Origin: Verrucomicrobiaceae bacterium
GTDB lineage: Bacteria; Pseudomonadota; Gammaproteobacteria; Pseudomonadales; CAMLJR01
Length of the DNA stretch: 64,000 nt
NCBI GenBank assembly: GCA_028293825.1
Contig: JAQGNY010000048.1
Location: 62,001-126,000 of the forward strand
Direction: 5' to 3'
The translations under genes and the position numbers were made by a program. Numbering within the stretch: position 1 is the first letter of the stretch; every line of letters starts with the position of its first letter. Under the pieces are notes generated by a model, which had not been told where the DNA came from, did not search any database, and saw only the letters and a list, made by a program, of their open reading frames with translations. Shown piece by piece: positions 17,458 to 26,952 of this stretch.

Positions 17458-19044
17458 ATGACCAAACGGAATTCATTTTTACATCCCGACGCGCCGCTGC
17501 TGCTGAATAATCATCGCCGTCCGCGCACGCGCCGCGAATTTATCGCGCAGAGTTTTGCTGCGGGTTCGGGTGCTGTCATTGCCAGCAGCTTGTTTGGTCT
17601 ATTTCCAAACGCTGCGCAGGCCGCATTGTCTGGCGATCTGGCTGCACAGATGACAGCGTGCAGCGCAGGCAACGGTGCCTCGGGCATGTTGCCGTTTTTG
17701 TGTTTCGATCTGGCTGGCGGCGGCAATATCGCCGGCTCGAATGTGTTGGTCGGATTTAAAGGCGGCCAGCAGGATTTGTTGTCCACCAGCGGTTACAGCC
17801 TGCTCGGTTTACCGGCCGGCATGGCGCCGAATGCGCCCGGCGCTGCAACTGCCGCGTTGATCGATACCTCGCTCGGTTTGACGTTTCATGCGGATAGCGC
17901 TTTTTTGCGCGGTATCAAAATGACCTTGAGCCCCGAGGCCATGGCCAATATAAACGGTGCAGTAATTCCGGCGCGCTCGGAAAACGATACCGGTAATAAT
18001 CCGCACAATCCGATGTACGGAATTTATCGCGCTGGTGCACGCGGTTCGCTGGTGAATTTAATCGGCTCGCAAAATTCGGATTCGGGTGGCAACTCGATGG
18101 CGCCGGCGATGCTGATCGATGTCAGTGCGCGCCCGACGCAGGTGAATCGCCCGAGCGACGTCACCGGATTGGTCGGTACTTCCACCGATTTGCCGCGCAT
18201 TTTGGTGCAGGACGATACCGTTGCGGCGATGGAATCGGTAGCGCGAATTTCAAACCTCGGCGTCAATGCGGCCGGCGCTTATTATCCAACCACGCCCGAT
18301 TACACTGCGGTACGTGAAAGCGCGAAATGCGAAATCGTGAAAAGCGCCGACAGCACTGATCGCTTTGGCGCGACTTCGCCTGATCCCACAAAAGATGCTG
18401 CAATCACCTCGATATTCACCAGCAGTGGTGGCTTGATGTCGGATGGCGAATTCCTAAAGACCGCGTCGATTATGAAACTCGTAGTCGGGCTCGCAGGCAC
18501 CAGCCATTACGCGGCGGCCGGCACCATCACGATGGGTGGTTTCGATTACCACACCGGCAATCGCTCCAGCGGCGAAGGCCGCGATTTCCGCGCTGGCCAA
18601 TGCATGGGCGCGTGTCTCGAATACGCGCATCGCATGCAAACGCCATTGATGTTGTATGTGTTCAGCGATGGCTCGGTGTCGAGCAACGGCGGCATGGATT
18701 CGAGCATGGCCGGTCGCGGCAAAAATAATTGGGATACCGATAATCAGGCGACCGGCGCCGCCTTTTTTCTGGTGTACAAGCCGGGCTCCGGCGTACGTCC
18801 GGCGCTGCGTTCGGCGGCCAGTCAACAAATCGGTTGGATGCGCATGGATGGTTCGGTCGATACCGCCGGCAGCCCGGCCGCGAACAGCGTGACGCAGCTG
18901 GTCGACACGGTGGTGTTGAATTATCTCGCGTTGCAGGGCAAGCAAAGTCTGTTATCGCAGGCATTGGCGGGTCGCGCTGAGGCATCGATTCTTGGCGGCG
19001 CCGCGAACTGGGATAAATACACCGCATTTCAGCCGATCATGTAA
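17458..19044 (+). CDS. Tat-exported protein, DUF1501-like
   Basis: This 528-residue protein carries a clear twin-arginine signal: T-R-R-E-F-I-A (Arg25, Arg26), a hydrophobic stretch and A-Q-A near residue 55. It is therefore folded in the cytoplasm before export, which often means a bound cofactor. The body is Gly- and Asn-rich and resembles DUF1501-type proteins, with segments such as M-G-G-F-D-Y-H and V-F-S-D-G-S. In related genomes such proteins are sometimes labelled GspF, for which I see no support. The start has only a weak purine-rich ribosome site. It closes the heme/LamG set; 188 bp then separate it from the next gene. Enzymatic role unknown. Confidence 0.75.
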   Translation: MTKRNSFLHPDAPLLLNNHRRPRTRREFIAQSFAAGSGAVIASSLFGLFPNAAQAALSGDLAAQMTACSAGNGASGMLPFLCFDLAGGGNIAGSNVLVGFKGGQQDLLSTSGYSLLGLPAGMAPNAPGAATAALIDTSLGLTFHADSAFLRGIKMTLSPEAMANINGAVIPARSENDTGNNPHNPMYGIYRAGARGSLVNLIGSQNSDSGGNSMAPAMLIDVSARPTQVNRPSDVTGLVGTSTDLPRILVQDDTVAAMESVARISNLGVNAAGAYYPTTPDYTAVRESAKCEIVKSADSTDRFGATSPDPTKDAAITSIFTSSGGLMSDGEFLKTASIMKLVVGLAGTSHYAAAGTITMGGFDYHTGNRSSGEGRDFRAGQCMGACLEYAHRMQTPLMLYVFSDGSVSSNGGMDSSMAGRGKNNWDTDNQATGAAFFLVYKPGSGVRPALRSAASQQIGWMRMDGSVDTAGSPAANSVTQLVDTVVLNYLALQGKQSLLSQALAGRAEASILGGAANWDKYTAFQPIM

Positions 19045-19049
19045 CGCCG

Positions 19050-19084
19050 AGCCGCCGAATTTTCGATGGTGCGCGGCTTTATTT
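19050..19084 (+). terminator. Possible weak terminator after the Tat-exported protein gene
   Basis: AGCCGC (19050-19055) can pair with GCGGCT (19073-19078), followed by TTATTT. The loop is long (17 bases) and the stem short, so it may end only part of the transcripts. If real, it would separate the heme/LamG/Tat genes from the TPR/TolQ genes downstream. Confidence 0.3.
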
Positions 19085-19232
19085 CCACGGCGGCAGAATC
19101 GGCGCGATGTCGAACGGGTCACACTCGCGCACTCGCGAATGTTCGACGTTGCGCTATCCTTCGGCATGACCTTTTGTTTTAAGGCCTGACCTTTTCGCAG
19201 TTTTTGCTAATTAGGCTAATTAGGAGTTACGC

Positions 19233-19820
19233 ATGGTTTGCTCACGGATTCTGCGCGGGCGAAATCGATTGGGGCTTGTTTGCTCGACGATTTTGCTGAC
19301 GGTTGCCGCTTTTGCGCAGACCACTTTTGCCCAAACTAACTCTGCACCGAGCGCTAATGCTCCCACCGCGCCGCAGCGTGCACTGAACGAGCAAACGCAG
19401 GATATTAAAAAGCAGGCGTTGGAACTCAACCGCGATCTGTTCAATCTCGAAGAAGAATTATTATTCCCGGCGAATACTCAGGTAGCGGTATTTGTGTCGC
19501 TCGATACCGGCGAATTTTTTCAACTCGACGCCGTGCAAATTAAACTCGACGACAAAATCGTCGCCAATTATTTGTATACCGAAAAACAAGTCGACGCGTT
19601 GCATCGCGGCGGCGTGCAACGTCTTTATGTCGGCAATGTAAAAGGCGGCAAGCATGAAATCGTGGCGGTGTTAACCGGTCGCGGTCCGCACAATCGCGAT
19701 TACCGGCGCGGCACCACCTTTACCTTCGATAAAGCCGATCAGCCGAAATACGTCGAGCTGAAAATTGTCGATTCCACGGCCAATTTCGAGCCGGATTTTC
19801 AGATTAAAGAGTGGCAGTGA
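19233..19820 (+). CDS. Periplasmic protein of unknown family, first gene of the TPR/TolQ block
   Basis: This 195-residue protein has a signal peptide ending near T-F-A-Q-T. A short coiled region (L-N-R-D-L-F-N-L-E-E-E-L) is followed by a small beta-rich domain with V-A-V-F-V-S-L-D-T-G and V-K-G-G-K-H-E-I-V-A-V-L-T-G. It has good ribosome binding (TAGGAGTTACGC before ATG). It ends three bases before the ATG of the next TPR gene, so it belongs to that operon. I do not recognise the domain securely. By position it could be a periplasmic partner of the TPR proteins, as in Glt-like loci. Confidence 0.72.
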   Translation: MVCSRILRGRNRLGLVCSTILLTVAAFAQTTFAQTNSAPSANAPTAPQRALNEQTQDIKKQALELNRDLFNLEEELLFPANTQVAVFVSLDTGEFFQLDAVQIKLDDKIVANYLYTEKQVDALHRGGVQRLYVGNVKGGKHEIVAVLTGRGPHNRDYRRGTTFTFDKADQPKYVELKIVDSTANFEPDFQIKEWQ

Positions 19821-19823
19821 TTG

Positions 19824-21707
19824 ATGCCCATGGGCGCGATGCGCAAGCGGATATTGCGACGATTGCTGACGCTCGGCAGTGCTGCCTGCGTGGCCTATGT
19901 TGCGCCGACATTTGGTGCATTCGCTGACGACGAACCGGCGCCGACCAGCGTGCAGGATTTGCGTTACGGCGTTGTCCTCTACGATTTCTTCCAAGATGAT
20001 TATTTCCAAGCGCTCACCGAATTAATGCTCGGCGAGGATCATCAAGACATGCCGCATCACGCGCAGTTCGCGCAGTTATTGCGCGGCGGTATCAGTCTTT
20101 CGTACGGCATGGATACGCAGGCAACGGCGATTTTCGATCAGCTGCTGGCGCAACATCCAAAACCTGAAGTGCGCGATCGCGCCTGGTTTTATCTCGGTAA
20201 AAATTATTATGAGCGCGGCGATATTGAAACCGCTGCAAAAATGCTTGATCGCAGTGGCAGCCAATTGCCGGAAAGCCTCGCGCAGGAGCGCGATTACCTG
20301 CGCGCGAATATTGCGCTGCAGCACGGCGATCTCGTCAACGGTGTAATTCCCGTCAGCAAAGACGAAAAAAAGATGAACCCGTGGCAGCCGTATGTGCTGT
20401 TCAACCGCGGTGTATTGCAGGCGACGCAGGGAAATTCTGACGACGCGACAAAAACCTTCGCGCAATTATCGGCGTTGCCGTTGGTGAACGAAGAGCACAA
20501 AGCGCTGCGCGATCGCGCATTCACCGCCGCCGGTTACAGCGCGCTTGGTGCGGGCGATGCGAAGCAGGCGTTGGAATCATTTCGACAAGTGCGCTTGACC
20601 AGTCCATTCGCCGATAAAGCATTGCTCGGTTACGGTTGGGCTGCGGCGCAATTAAAAGATTTTCCGCTCGCGTTGCAGCCGTGGCAGGAATTAAATCAGC
20701 GCTCATTATTATTGCCGGCGGTGCAGGAAGGTTTGCTCGCGGTGCCGTACGCGTACGAACAATTAGGCGCGCCAGCGCAGGCGTTGCAGGAATACCAGCG
20801 CGCCGAGCAATTGTATGTGCAGGAAATTGCGCGTATCGACAGCGCCAAACAAACCTTGCAAACCGCATCGTTACTCAATTTATGGCTCGATCCCAAAGCG
20901 AAAAAAGAATGGTTGTCGCGCAACGCGGAATTGCCGGTAACACCGCAATTGCCGTATTTGGAACATCTGCTCGCGCTGAATTCGATTCAGGAAATTCTAA
21001 AGGATATGCGCGATCTCGGCGTGCTGGAAAATTATTTAAGCGACTGGCGCGATCGTTTATCCGCGCTCGATGCGGCGCAGGCGCTGCAATATCAACGTCG
21101 ACAACAGGCGCTCAGCACGCGTCCAGATCAAAAAATTGCCGAGCGCTTTACCGAGCTGCAACAGCAGCGCGATGCAGTTGCAATCGTATTACAACAAGCC
21201 GAACAAAATGGCGACGGCATGGCGTTATTGGATGCCAAAGATCTCGCGATTTGGAAACGGCTCGAACGCGTGCGCAAGAATATCGAAACGTTAAAAAGTA
21301 ATGGCCAGGATGTGAGCGCCGCGGAGCAATCGTATCAACGTTATCGCGGTGTATTGCTGTGGGATGCGCAGGGAAAATACGCGGCGCGGCGTTGGGATTT
21401 AACCAAGCAATTGCGCGAACTCAATACGCAATTGGCGAAGGCACAGCTCGATAGTAATTACCTGGCTAATTTGGTCGATCGCGCGCGCGCGCCCGAGCAG
21501 GGTGAGCGCATTCGCGCCGTTGAAGCGCGACTCGACGATACCTTGAAAAAAATAACCGGCGCGAAGACACAGGGCGATAAAGTATTGCGCGAGCGCGCGG
21601 TTGCCGAATTGCAGCAACAGCGCGAGCGTTTGCTGGCTTATCTCGGTCGTGCGAAATTAGCTAAGGCACGGTTGTTCGATAAAGGCACCACGGAGACGCT
21701 GCAATGA
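19824..21707 (+). CDS. Large TPR-repeat exported protein
   Basis: The protein has about 627 residues with a signal peptide ending near A-F-A-D-D. Tetratricopeptide-like helical repeats follow from about residue 30 to 330 (A-W-F-Y-L-G-K-N-Y-Y-E-R-G-D is a typical unit). The second half is rich in Gln, Arg and Glu, with long amphipathic helices likely to form coiled coils. ATG 19824 is used; ATGs at 19833 and 19842 are also possible. Its stop overlaps the start of the next gene (ATGA), so they are translated together. Such proteins scaffold periplasmic complexes. It recalls the TPR components of Agl/Glt gliding machines, but sequence alone cannot prove orthology. Confidence 0.8.
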   Translation: MPMGAMRKRILRRLLTLGSAACVAYVAPTFGAFADDEPAPTSVQDLRYGVVLYDFFQDDYFQALTELMLGEDHQDMPHHAQFAQLLRGGISLSYGMDTQATAIFDQLLAQHPKPEVRDRAWFYLGKNYYERGDIETAAKMLDRSGSQLPESLAQERDYLRANIALQHGDLVNGVIPVSKDEKKMNPWQPYVLFNRGVLQATQGNSDDATKTFAQLSALPLVNEEHKALRDRAFTAAGYSALGAGDAKQALESFRQVRLTSPFADKALLGYGWAAAQLKDFPLALQPWQELNQRSLLLPAVQEGLLAVPYAYEQLGAPAQALQEYQRAEQLYVQEIARIDSAKQTLQTASLLNLWLDPKAKKEWLSRNAELPVTPQLPYLEHLLALNSIQEILKDMRDLGVLENYLSDWRDRLSALDAAQALQYQRRQQALSTRPDQKIAERFTELQQQRDAVAIVLQQAEQNGDGMALLDAKDLAIWKRLERVRKNIETLKSNGQDVSAAEQSYQRYRGVLLWDAQGKYAARRWDLTKQLRELNTQLAKAQLDSNYLANLVDRARAPEQGERIRAVEARLDDTLKKITGAKTQGDKVLRERAVAELQQQRERLLAYLGRAKLAKARLFDKGTTETLQ

Positions 21708-24619
21708 GCCACAGCGTTTTCGTTAGTCGGGTATTGAATTGTCGACCGGCTTCATTTTTTTCACGACGCATTCTGTGCACGGCAGTTGCTATTGCATCGG
21801 CAACAATGGGCTTAAACGGCTGCACCGTTTTTCATCACAACACAGAAAAACCAGAGCCGACGCTCGCGACATTGAAGCCTGCAAAACTGCCGGAAAAATC
21901 CACCGCATTGCCGCAGGTCGGCTTGCCGCAAGTCGCGGAACATTACCGCGATGTATTGCGCTCGACCAATGATCCCGAGTTGCGCGTGCAGGTCAATCAA
22001 CGTCTCGCCGATTTGCAAATGCTGAGCGGTGAGCAGCAGCAATTAGCGGGCGAACAACAAACCCATTATTTCGACGACACCATAAAATCGTATCGCGATT
22101 TATTGGCGCAACATCCGAATCGCCCCGAGAACGACCATCTGCTCTATCAATTATCGAAGGCGTATGACCTCGACGGTCGCGGTGATGAATCGCTAGTCGT
22201 GCTGCAACAATTGGTGCGCGATTATCCGAAGTCGGAAAATTATGTCGAAGCGCAATTTCGCCGTGGCGAATTGCTATTCGCACGCGCCGATTATGCACAG
22301 GCCGAAAATGCCTACGGCGAAGTGGTAAAGAAAGGTCCGTCATCGACCTACTATCAAAATGCTTTGTACATGCAGGGCTGGTCGCAATTCAAACGCTCCA
22401 GTTATGACGCCGCCTTATTGTCGTTCACGCAAACGCTCGATTTATTGTGGAAGAAAGACACGACACTCGACGAGTTGCCGCGCGCGCAACGCGAGTTGGT
22501 CGGCGATGCATTGCGCGTGATGAGTTTGATTTTCTCGTATGACAACGGCGCCAATACCATTACCGGCTTTTATGCGAAACAGGGCGAGCGTCATTACAAC
22601 GCCGAATTGTATCGCCAGCTCGGTCAGCTTTATTTACAGCAAAAACGTTATCGCGATGCGGCGGAAACGTATCGCGCTTACGCCGATGCCTATCCGTTAT
22701 CGGCGCAGGCGCCGGAAATGTATGTGCTGCTGATTGCCGCATTCGATGAAGGCAATTTTCCATCGGAAGTGTTGAGCGAGAAAGCAGCGTTCGTAAAACG
22801 CTTTGGTATTCACGGCGATTATTGGGCGCAGGCGAACGACGCTGCGCGCGAACCGTTGCGTCCGCATTTAAAAGATTATTTGACGGAGCTTGCGCAGTAC
22901 CACCATGCCGATGCGCAGAAATTAAAAGCACAAATCGGCAAGCCAGCAGCGAAGGGTGAAGAAAAAGTCAGCGATGCCGACAAGAAAGCCGCATCGCAAC
23001 AGGCCTATCGTTTAGCGGGAAATTATTACCGCGAAACTATTGATACCTTCCCGCAAGATCCGCAAGTGGGGCGCACGGTATTCCTGCTCGCAGAAAGCCG
23101 ATTTGAAGCGGAAGAATATGCAGCGGCGATTGAAGCGTACGAGCAGGCCGCGTATCAATACAGCAATAACGAGCGCGGTGCAGAGGCCGGGTATTCGGCG
23201 CTGATTGCTTACGAAGAATTGATCAAGCGCACACCGGCGGAACAAAAAGACAATTGGCAGCAGTTGAAAATTAATAGCGAACTGCGTTTCGCCAAACAAT
23301 ATGCGACCGATTCGCGCGCGGTGATTGTGCAGGCGCATGCCGCCGACGAATTATTCGAACGCAAGGAATATTCGCAAGCCATTGCAGCGGCGACAGCGGT
23401 ATTGCTATGGCAGCCTGCGCCCGAGCAACGCTTACTGCGTAGCTCCGCTTTAATTGTCGGTCATGGTGAATTCGAGCAGCAGCATTATGTGCAAGCGGAG
23501 CAGGGCTATCGCACTGCGTTGACATTTATGTCGTCGAACGACGCACAGCGCGGCGCGGTGCAAGAGCGTCTCGCGGCATCGGTTTATAAACAGGGCGAGC
23601 AACGCTTGGCTGGTGGCGATAAAGCCGCTGCCGCGCAGGAGTTTTTACGCGTCGCGCAAGTCGCGCCGGACTCGGCCATTCGCGTGAATGCGCAATACGA
23701 TGCGGCCACGCAATTCATGGAAGGCTCTAACTGGCAGGACGCGATCAAAACGCTGACCGATTTCCGCAACCGTTTTCCTAACAATGCGCTGAGCGCCGGT
23801 GTTGCGATGAAGTTGGCGGTGGCGTATCAACAGAGCGGACAAACCGCTGCCGCCGCTGCTGAATTGACGCGAGTCTCCGAACAAGATGGCGATACCGCAA
23901 CGCGGCGCGAAGCGCTTTACAGCGCGGGCGAGTTGTATCAAAAAGCCGGCGATACCAATAGCGCTGCCGAGCGTTACAGCCGTTATGTGAAAAATTACCC
24001 GCAGCCATTCGCGCAGGCGCTCGAAGCGCGTTATCAATTGAGCGAAATTTATAAACAGCCGGGCGCTGCCGATTCGCGTCGCCATTGGCTGCAGCAAATT
24101 GTCGAGGCCGATGCTGCAGCGGGTGCTGTGCGCAATGACCGCTCACGTTATCTCGCTGCGCAGGCGCAGGACGAATTGGCCGATGAGCTGTATCGCAATT
24201 TTGCATCGATCCGCCTGACGTTGCCGTTGAAAGAAAGTCTGAAGAAGAAAAAGGCAGCGCTGGAGCAGGCATTGAGTGCGTATAACCGCGGCATCGATAA
24301 CGGCATTCAACAATTCGCGACCAAGGCAACTTTCCGCATCGGTGAAATTTATTCGACGTTGAGTAAGGATTTAATTAAATCCGAGCGGCCGAAAGAATTA
24401 AACGATTTGGAAAAAGAGCAGTACGACGTACTGATCGAAGAACAGGCCGATCCATTTGTCGAAAAAGCCATCGCGGTACATGAGGGCAATGTGCAGCGCA
24501 GTTGGAAAGGCAATTACGATGAATGGGTACAAAAAAGTTTCACCGCGTTGGAGCAATTGTTGCCGGCGCGCTACAAAAAACCTGAAAAAGTGGCGACGGT
24601 GAGCAATGAAATTCGCTAA
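21704..24619 (+). CDS. Very large TPR-repeat lipoprotein
   Basis: The protein has 971 residues. A lipoprotein-type signal ends at a Cys in G-L-N-G-C. Many tetratricopeptide units follow over most of its length (for example A-Q-F-R-R-G-E-L-L-F-A-R-A-D-Y and A-L-Y-S-A-G-E-L-Y-Q-K-A-G-D), spaced as in outer-membrane lipoproteins of the BamD/YbgF type. The start ATG overlaps the previous stop and the end overlaps the next gene by 14 bp. It is likely the main periplasmic scaffold linking the inner-membrane TolQ/ExbD/AgmX proteins to the outer-membrane barrels. That function is inferred from domains and neighbours. Confidence 0.8.
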   Translation: MSHSVFVSRVLNCRPASFFSRRILCTAVAIASATMGLNGCTVFHHNTEKPEPTLATLKPAKLPEKSTALPQVGLPQVAEHYRDVLRSTNDPELRVQVNQRLADLQMLSGEQQQLAGEQQTHYFDDTIKSYRDLLAQHPNRPENDHLLYQLSKAYDLDGRGDESLVVLQQLVRDYPKSENYVEAQFRRGELLFARADYAQAENAYGEVVKKGPSSTYYQNALYMQGWSQFKRSSYDAALLSFTQTLDLLWKKDTTLDELPRAQRELVGDALRVMSLIFSYDNGANTITGFYAKQGERHYNAELYRQLGQLYLQQKRYRDAAETYRAYADAYPLSAQAPEMYVLLIAAFDEGNFPSEVLSEKAAFVKRFGIHGDYWAQANDAAREPLRPHLKDYLTELAQYHHADAQKLKAQIGKPAAKGEEKVSDADKKAASQQAYRLAGNYYRETIDTFPQDPQVGRTVFLLAESRFEAEEYAAAIEAYEQAAYQYSNNERGAEAGYSALIAYEELIKRTPAEQKDNWQQLKINSELRFAKQYATDSRAVIVQAHAADELFERKEYSQAIAAATAVLLWQPAPEQRLLRSSALIVGHGEFEQQHYVQAEQGYRTALTFMSSNDAQRGAVQERLAASVYKQGEQRLAGGDKAAAAQEFLRVAQVAPDSAIRVNAQYDAATQFMEGSNWQDAIKTLTDFRNRFPNNALSAGVAMKLAVAYQQSGQTAAAAAELTRVSEQDGDTATRREALYSAGELYQKAGDTNSAAERYSRYVKNYPQPFAQALEARYQLSEIYKQPGAADSRRHWLQQIVEADAAAGAVRNDRSRYLAAQAQDELADELYRNFASIRLTLPLKESLKKKKAALEQALSAYNRGIDNGIQQFATKATFRIGEIYSTLSKDLIKSERPKELNDLEKEQYDVLIEEQADPFVEKAIAVHEGNVQRSWKGNYDEWVQKSFTALEQLLPARYKKPEKVATVSNEIR

Positions 24620-25214
24620 TCCTAATTTGCGAATCGCTTTTTTTGCGCTAGTCGCGTCGTTGTCGGCATGCCAGTTTATTCCGTCGGGAAAGAGCGGTGA
24701 AAACAGCACGGAAAACTTTAGCGCGACGACTGAAATTCCTGCCGCCGCACAAGCGGCTTTCGACAGTGCAGTCGCTGCACAGCAAGCACAACAATGGCCT
24801 GAGGCCGAGAGTCAGTTCAAACAACTCGCGGAAAAATATCCACAGTTGTCCGGGCCGCAATTAAATCTTGCGTTGCTTTACGCGCAAACGCAGCGCCCGC
24901 AACAGGCTGAAGAAAGTTTTAAACGCGCGCTGCAGATCAATCCGAATAATTTGAATGGCTATGACCAATATGGTATTTGGTTGCGTTCGCAGGCGCGCTT
25001 TCAAGACGCCGAAACAATTTATCTGCAAGCGCTTGCACGCGACGCCAATCATGCGGAAACGCATTTGAATCTGGCGATTCTTTACGATCTTTATATGGGT
25101 AAATTGCCGCAGGCGCTGGAACATTATCAGCGCTATCTCGAATTGGCCGGCGACGAGAAAAGCCCGGTGCGCAGCTGGGTCGCGGATTTGCAGCGACGCA
25201 TGAAGGCAGGTTGA
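24606..25214 (+). CDS. Small TPR lipoprotein
   Basis: This 202-residue protein has a short signal and lipobox Cys in S-L-S-A-C. About three clear TPR units follow (A-A-Q-Q-A-Q-Q-W-P-E-A; L-N-L-A-L-L-Y-A-Q-T; L-N-L-A-I-L-Y-D-L-Y). It overlaps the large TPR gene by 14 bp, and the next gene starts one base after its stop. It resembles PilF/GltE-like TPR lipoproteins that guide outer-membrane assembly or dock motor complexes. It may sort to the outer membrane, since position +2 after the Cys is Gln and not Asp. Role inferred from context. Confidence 0.82.
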   Translation: MKFANPNLRIAFFALVASLSACQFIPSGKSGENSTENFSATTEIPAAAQAAFDSAVAAQQAQQWPEAESQFKQLAEKYPQLSGPQLNLALLYAQTQRPQQAEESFKRALQINPNNLNGYDQYGIWLRSQARFQDAETIYLQALARDANHAETHLNLAILYDLYMGKLPQALEHYQRYLELAGDEKSPVRSWVADLQRRMKAG

Positions 25215-25215
25215 G

Positions 25216-25515
25216 ATGAATACGATAAAGCGCTGGGTGGCGACGATGTTCTGTCTGTTGTGCATGTCGACACTGGCGCACGCGCAAAAAAAAGGCGAGG
25301 AGGCCAATGTGGTTTTGCATTCCACGATTACCGGCAATCAGGAACAGCCGAAGGTGTTGTATATCGTGCCGTGGCAACCGCCGGGTAGCGCGGATAAGTT
25401 AAATCAGCCGATCCAACCGTTGCTGTCCGATGTTTTTGCGCCAGTCGATCGCGCGGAATTTCAGCGCGAATTAAAGTATCGCGCGCAAGCGGCGGAGCCG
25501 GCAGCCGCACCGTAA
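25216..25515 (+). CDS. Small periplasmic protein in the TPR/TolQ operon
   Basis: This 99-residue protein has a signal peptide ending A-H-A-Q. The mature part is about 75 residues, contains Y-I-V-P-W-Q-P-P-G and ends in an Ala/Pro tail. No known domain is recognised. It starts one base after the stop of the small TPR gene, so it is translationally linked. A 220 bp gap follows before the TolQ-type gene. Its short length, conserved-looking W-Q-P-P segment and position suggest a small structural partner of the complex. It is probably a real gene because of the signal peptide and the tight spacing. Confidence 0.7.
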   Translation: MNTIKRWVATMFCLLCMSTLAHAQKKGEEANVVLHSTITGNQEQPKVLYIVPWQPPGSADKLNQPIQPLLSDVFAPVDRAEFQRELKYRAQAAEPAAAP

Positions 25516-25735
25516 TTCCGTAAAAGTAATTTTGTTAGTTATGAATTTGTCGAGTTGTTAGCAGTTTTTGGAACGTGCCGTAACGCACAGCGGCGAACTG
25601 GATAAAACCCGCTATAGTTTGAAACGCATATCCAACTACGCATTTAAAAATACGCATAAATTTTGAAAACGATTTAGAAATCCAATTCGGAATCGTTTCA
25701 GCGAACGTTTGTTTCACGAACAACAGGACTTCATC

Positions 25736-26398
25736 ATGGATTTATTTCATTCGGCCGTTCGATTCTTCCAGGAAGGCGGTTTCTTCATGTATCCGATCGC
25801 GGTGATCTTGGTGTTCGGTATCGCCATCTCGGTCGAACGCTGGGTGTTTTTGACTTCCGCCCGCGGTTCCAACCGTACTGCCTTCGATGAGATTTTGCCG
25901 TTGCTGCAAAAAGGCGATTTTAAAAGTGTGCTCAGTTTCGCGAGTTCGTCGACGGCACCGGTTGCGCGGATTATCGCATCGGGTGTGGCGCGTCTTGCGC
26001 ACACGCAACGTCGCGACGATATTGAATACGCGATGGAAGAGGGCGTGATGGAAGCGTTGCCGCGTTTGGAAAAGCGCACGCAGTATTTGGCGACACTCGC
26101 CAATGTGGCGATGCTACTCGGCTTGCTCGGTACAATTTCCGGTCTGATCAGCGCGTTTGCGGCGGTGGCCAATGTTAATCCGGCAGAAAAAGCACAAATG
26201 CTATCGGCGAGTATCGCTGAAGCAATGAATGCGACTGCGTTCGGTTTGACCTCGGCAATTCCGATGCTATTGATTCACACGCTGCTGCAAACCAAAACGA
26301 CGGAAATTATCGACAGCCTCGAAATGGCCGGCGTGAAATGTTTAAACATTCTTTCCGATAAGCGCGTGCTCGCGCAGCAAACTCGAGTCGGCGAATAA
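25736..26398 (+). CDS. TolQ/ExbB/MotA-family proton channel protein
   Basis: This 220-residue inner-membrane protein has one hydrophobic segment near residues 17-36 and two more near 115-140 and 165-185. The conserved region Y-L-A-T-L-A-N-V-A-M-L-L-G-L-L-G-T and the later I-A-E-A-M-N-A-T-A-F-G-L are family hallmarks of the channel helices. It would form the stator ring that uses the proton gradient. I chose ATG 25736 with AGGA nine bases upstream; the frame is open from 25709. Two ExbD genes and an AgmX-type gene follow, as in Agl gliding motors. No tolA, tolB or pal is present, so this is not the Tol-Pal system. Confidence 0.92.
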   Translation: MDLFHSAVRFFQEGGFFMYPIAVILVFGIAISVERWVFLTSARGSNRTAFDEILPLLQKGDFKSVLSFASSSTAPVARIIASGVARLAHTQRRDDIEYAMEEGVMEALPRLEKRTQYLATLANVAMLLGLLGTISGLISAFAAVANVNPAEKAQMLSASIAEAMNATAFGLTSAIPMLLIHTLLQTKTTEIIDSLEMAGVKCLNILSDKRVLAQQTRVGE

Positions 26399-26424
26399 TC
26401 CGCGTATCGCACAGGTAATTCATC

Positions 26425-26952
26425 ATGGCGATGCGCAGACTAAAAGCTCACAAAGAGGCAGCCGATCTTGATATGACGCCGTTCATCAGCTTGCTGGTGG
26501 CGCTGGTGCCATTTCTGTTGGTCAGCGTGGTGTTTTCTCATATCACCGTACTCGATCTTAAATTACCGAATTCGGCGGGTGCCGATGGCGCTGCTGCCGA
26601 TCAAAACGAAGACGTGGAGTTAGTGATTCGCGCCGATCATTTCGATATTAATTATCCGCGCGGCACACTGCTAAAAACGATTCCCGACGTGGCGCCGGCG
26701 CAACACGATTTCATCGCGCTCTCGAATATTTTGCAGGAAGTGAAGCGACAGCTGCATGAAAAGTCGGTCGATAAAAAATCGATAACGATTTTGTCTGAAG
26801 CCAACACGCCGTATCAAACCATCATTACTGCAACGGACACGGTGCGCTCTTACAAAACCACTATCGCTACCAGTGTGGTCGATGGCGAATTATTTCCCGA
26901 TATTGCTTTTGGCGATGCACCCGAAGTCGCCGCTGCAGGGGCGACGCCATGA
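26425..26952 (+). CDS. ExbD/TolR-family protein lacking the transmembrane Asp
   Basis: This 175-residue protein has a short cytoplasmic N-terminus, one transmembrane helix (about 20-40) and a periplasmic domain. ExbD and TolR carry an essential Asp at the start of the helix (M-T-P-x-I-D). Here the matching stretch reads D-M-T-P-F-I-S-L-L-V, with Ser22 in that place. The periplasmic part keeps the family pattern (S-I-T-I-L-S-E-A-N-T-P-Y and later a transit to the C-terminus). It lies 26 bp after the TolQ-type gene, and its end overlaps the next ExbD gene. It probably forms a mixed dimer with that partner rather than carrying protons itself; this is inference. Confidence 0.88.
   Translation: MAMRRLKAHKEAADLDMTPFISLLVALVPFLLVSVVFSHITVLDLKLPNSAGADGAAADQNEDVELVIRADHFDINYPRGTLLKTIPDVAPAQHDFIALSNILQEVKRQLHEKSVDKKSITILSEANTPYQTIITATDTVRSYKTTIATSVVDGELFPDIAFGDAPEVAAAGATP

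Noticed and set aside
17458..19044. Label of general secretion protein GspF for the Tat-exported gene
   Set aside because: GspF is an inner-membrane type II secretion protein with several helices; this product has a Tat signal and a soluble body.
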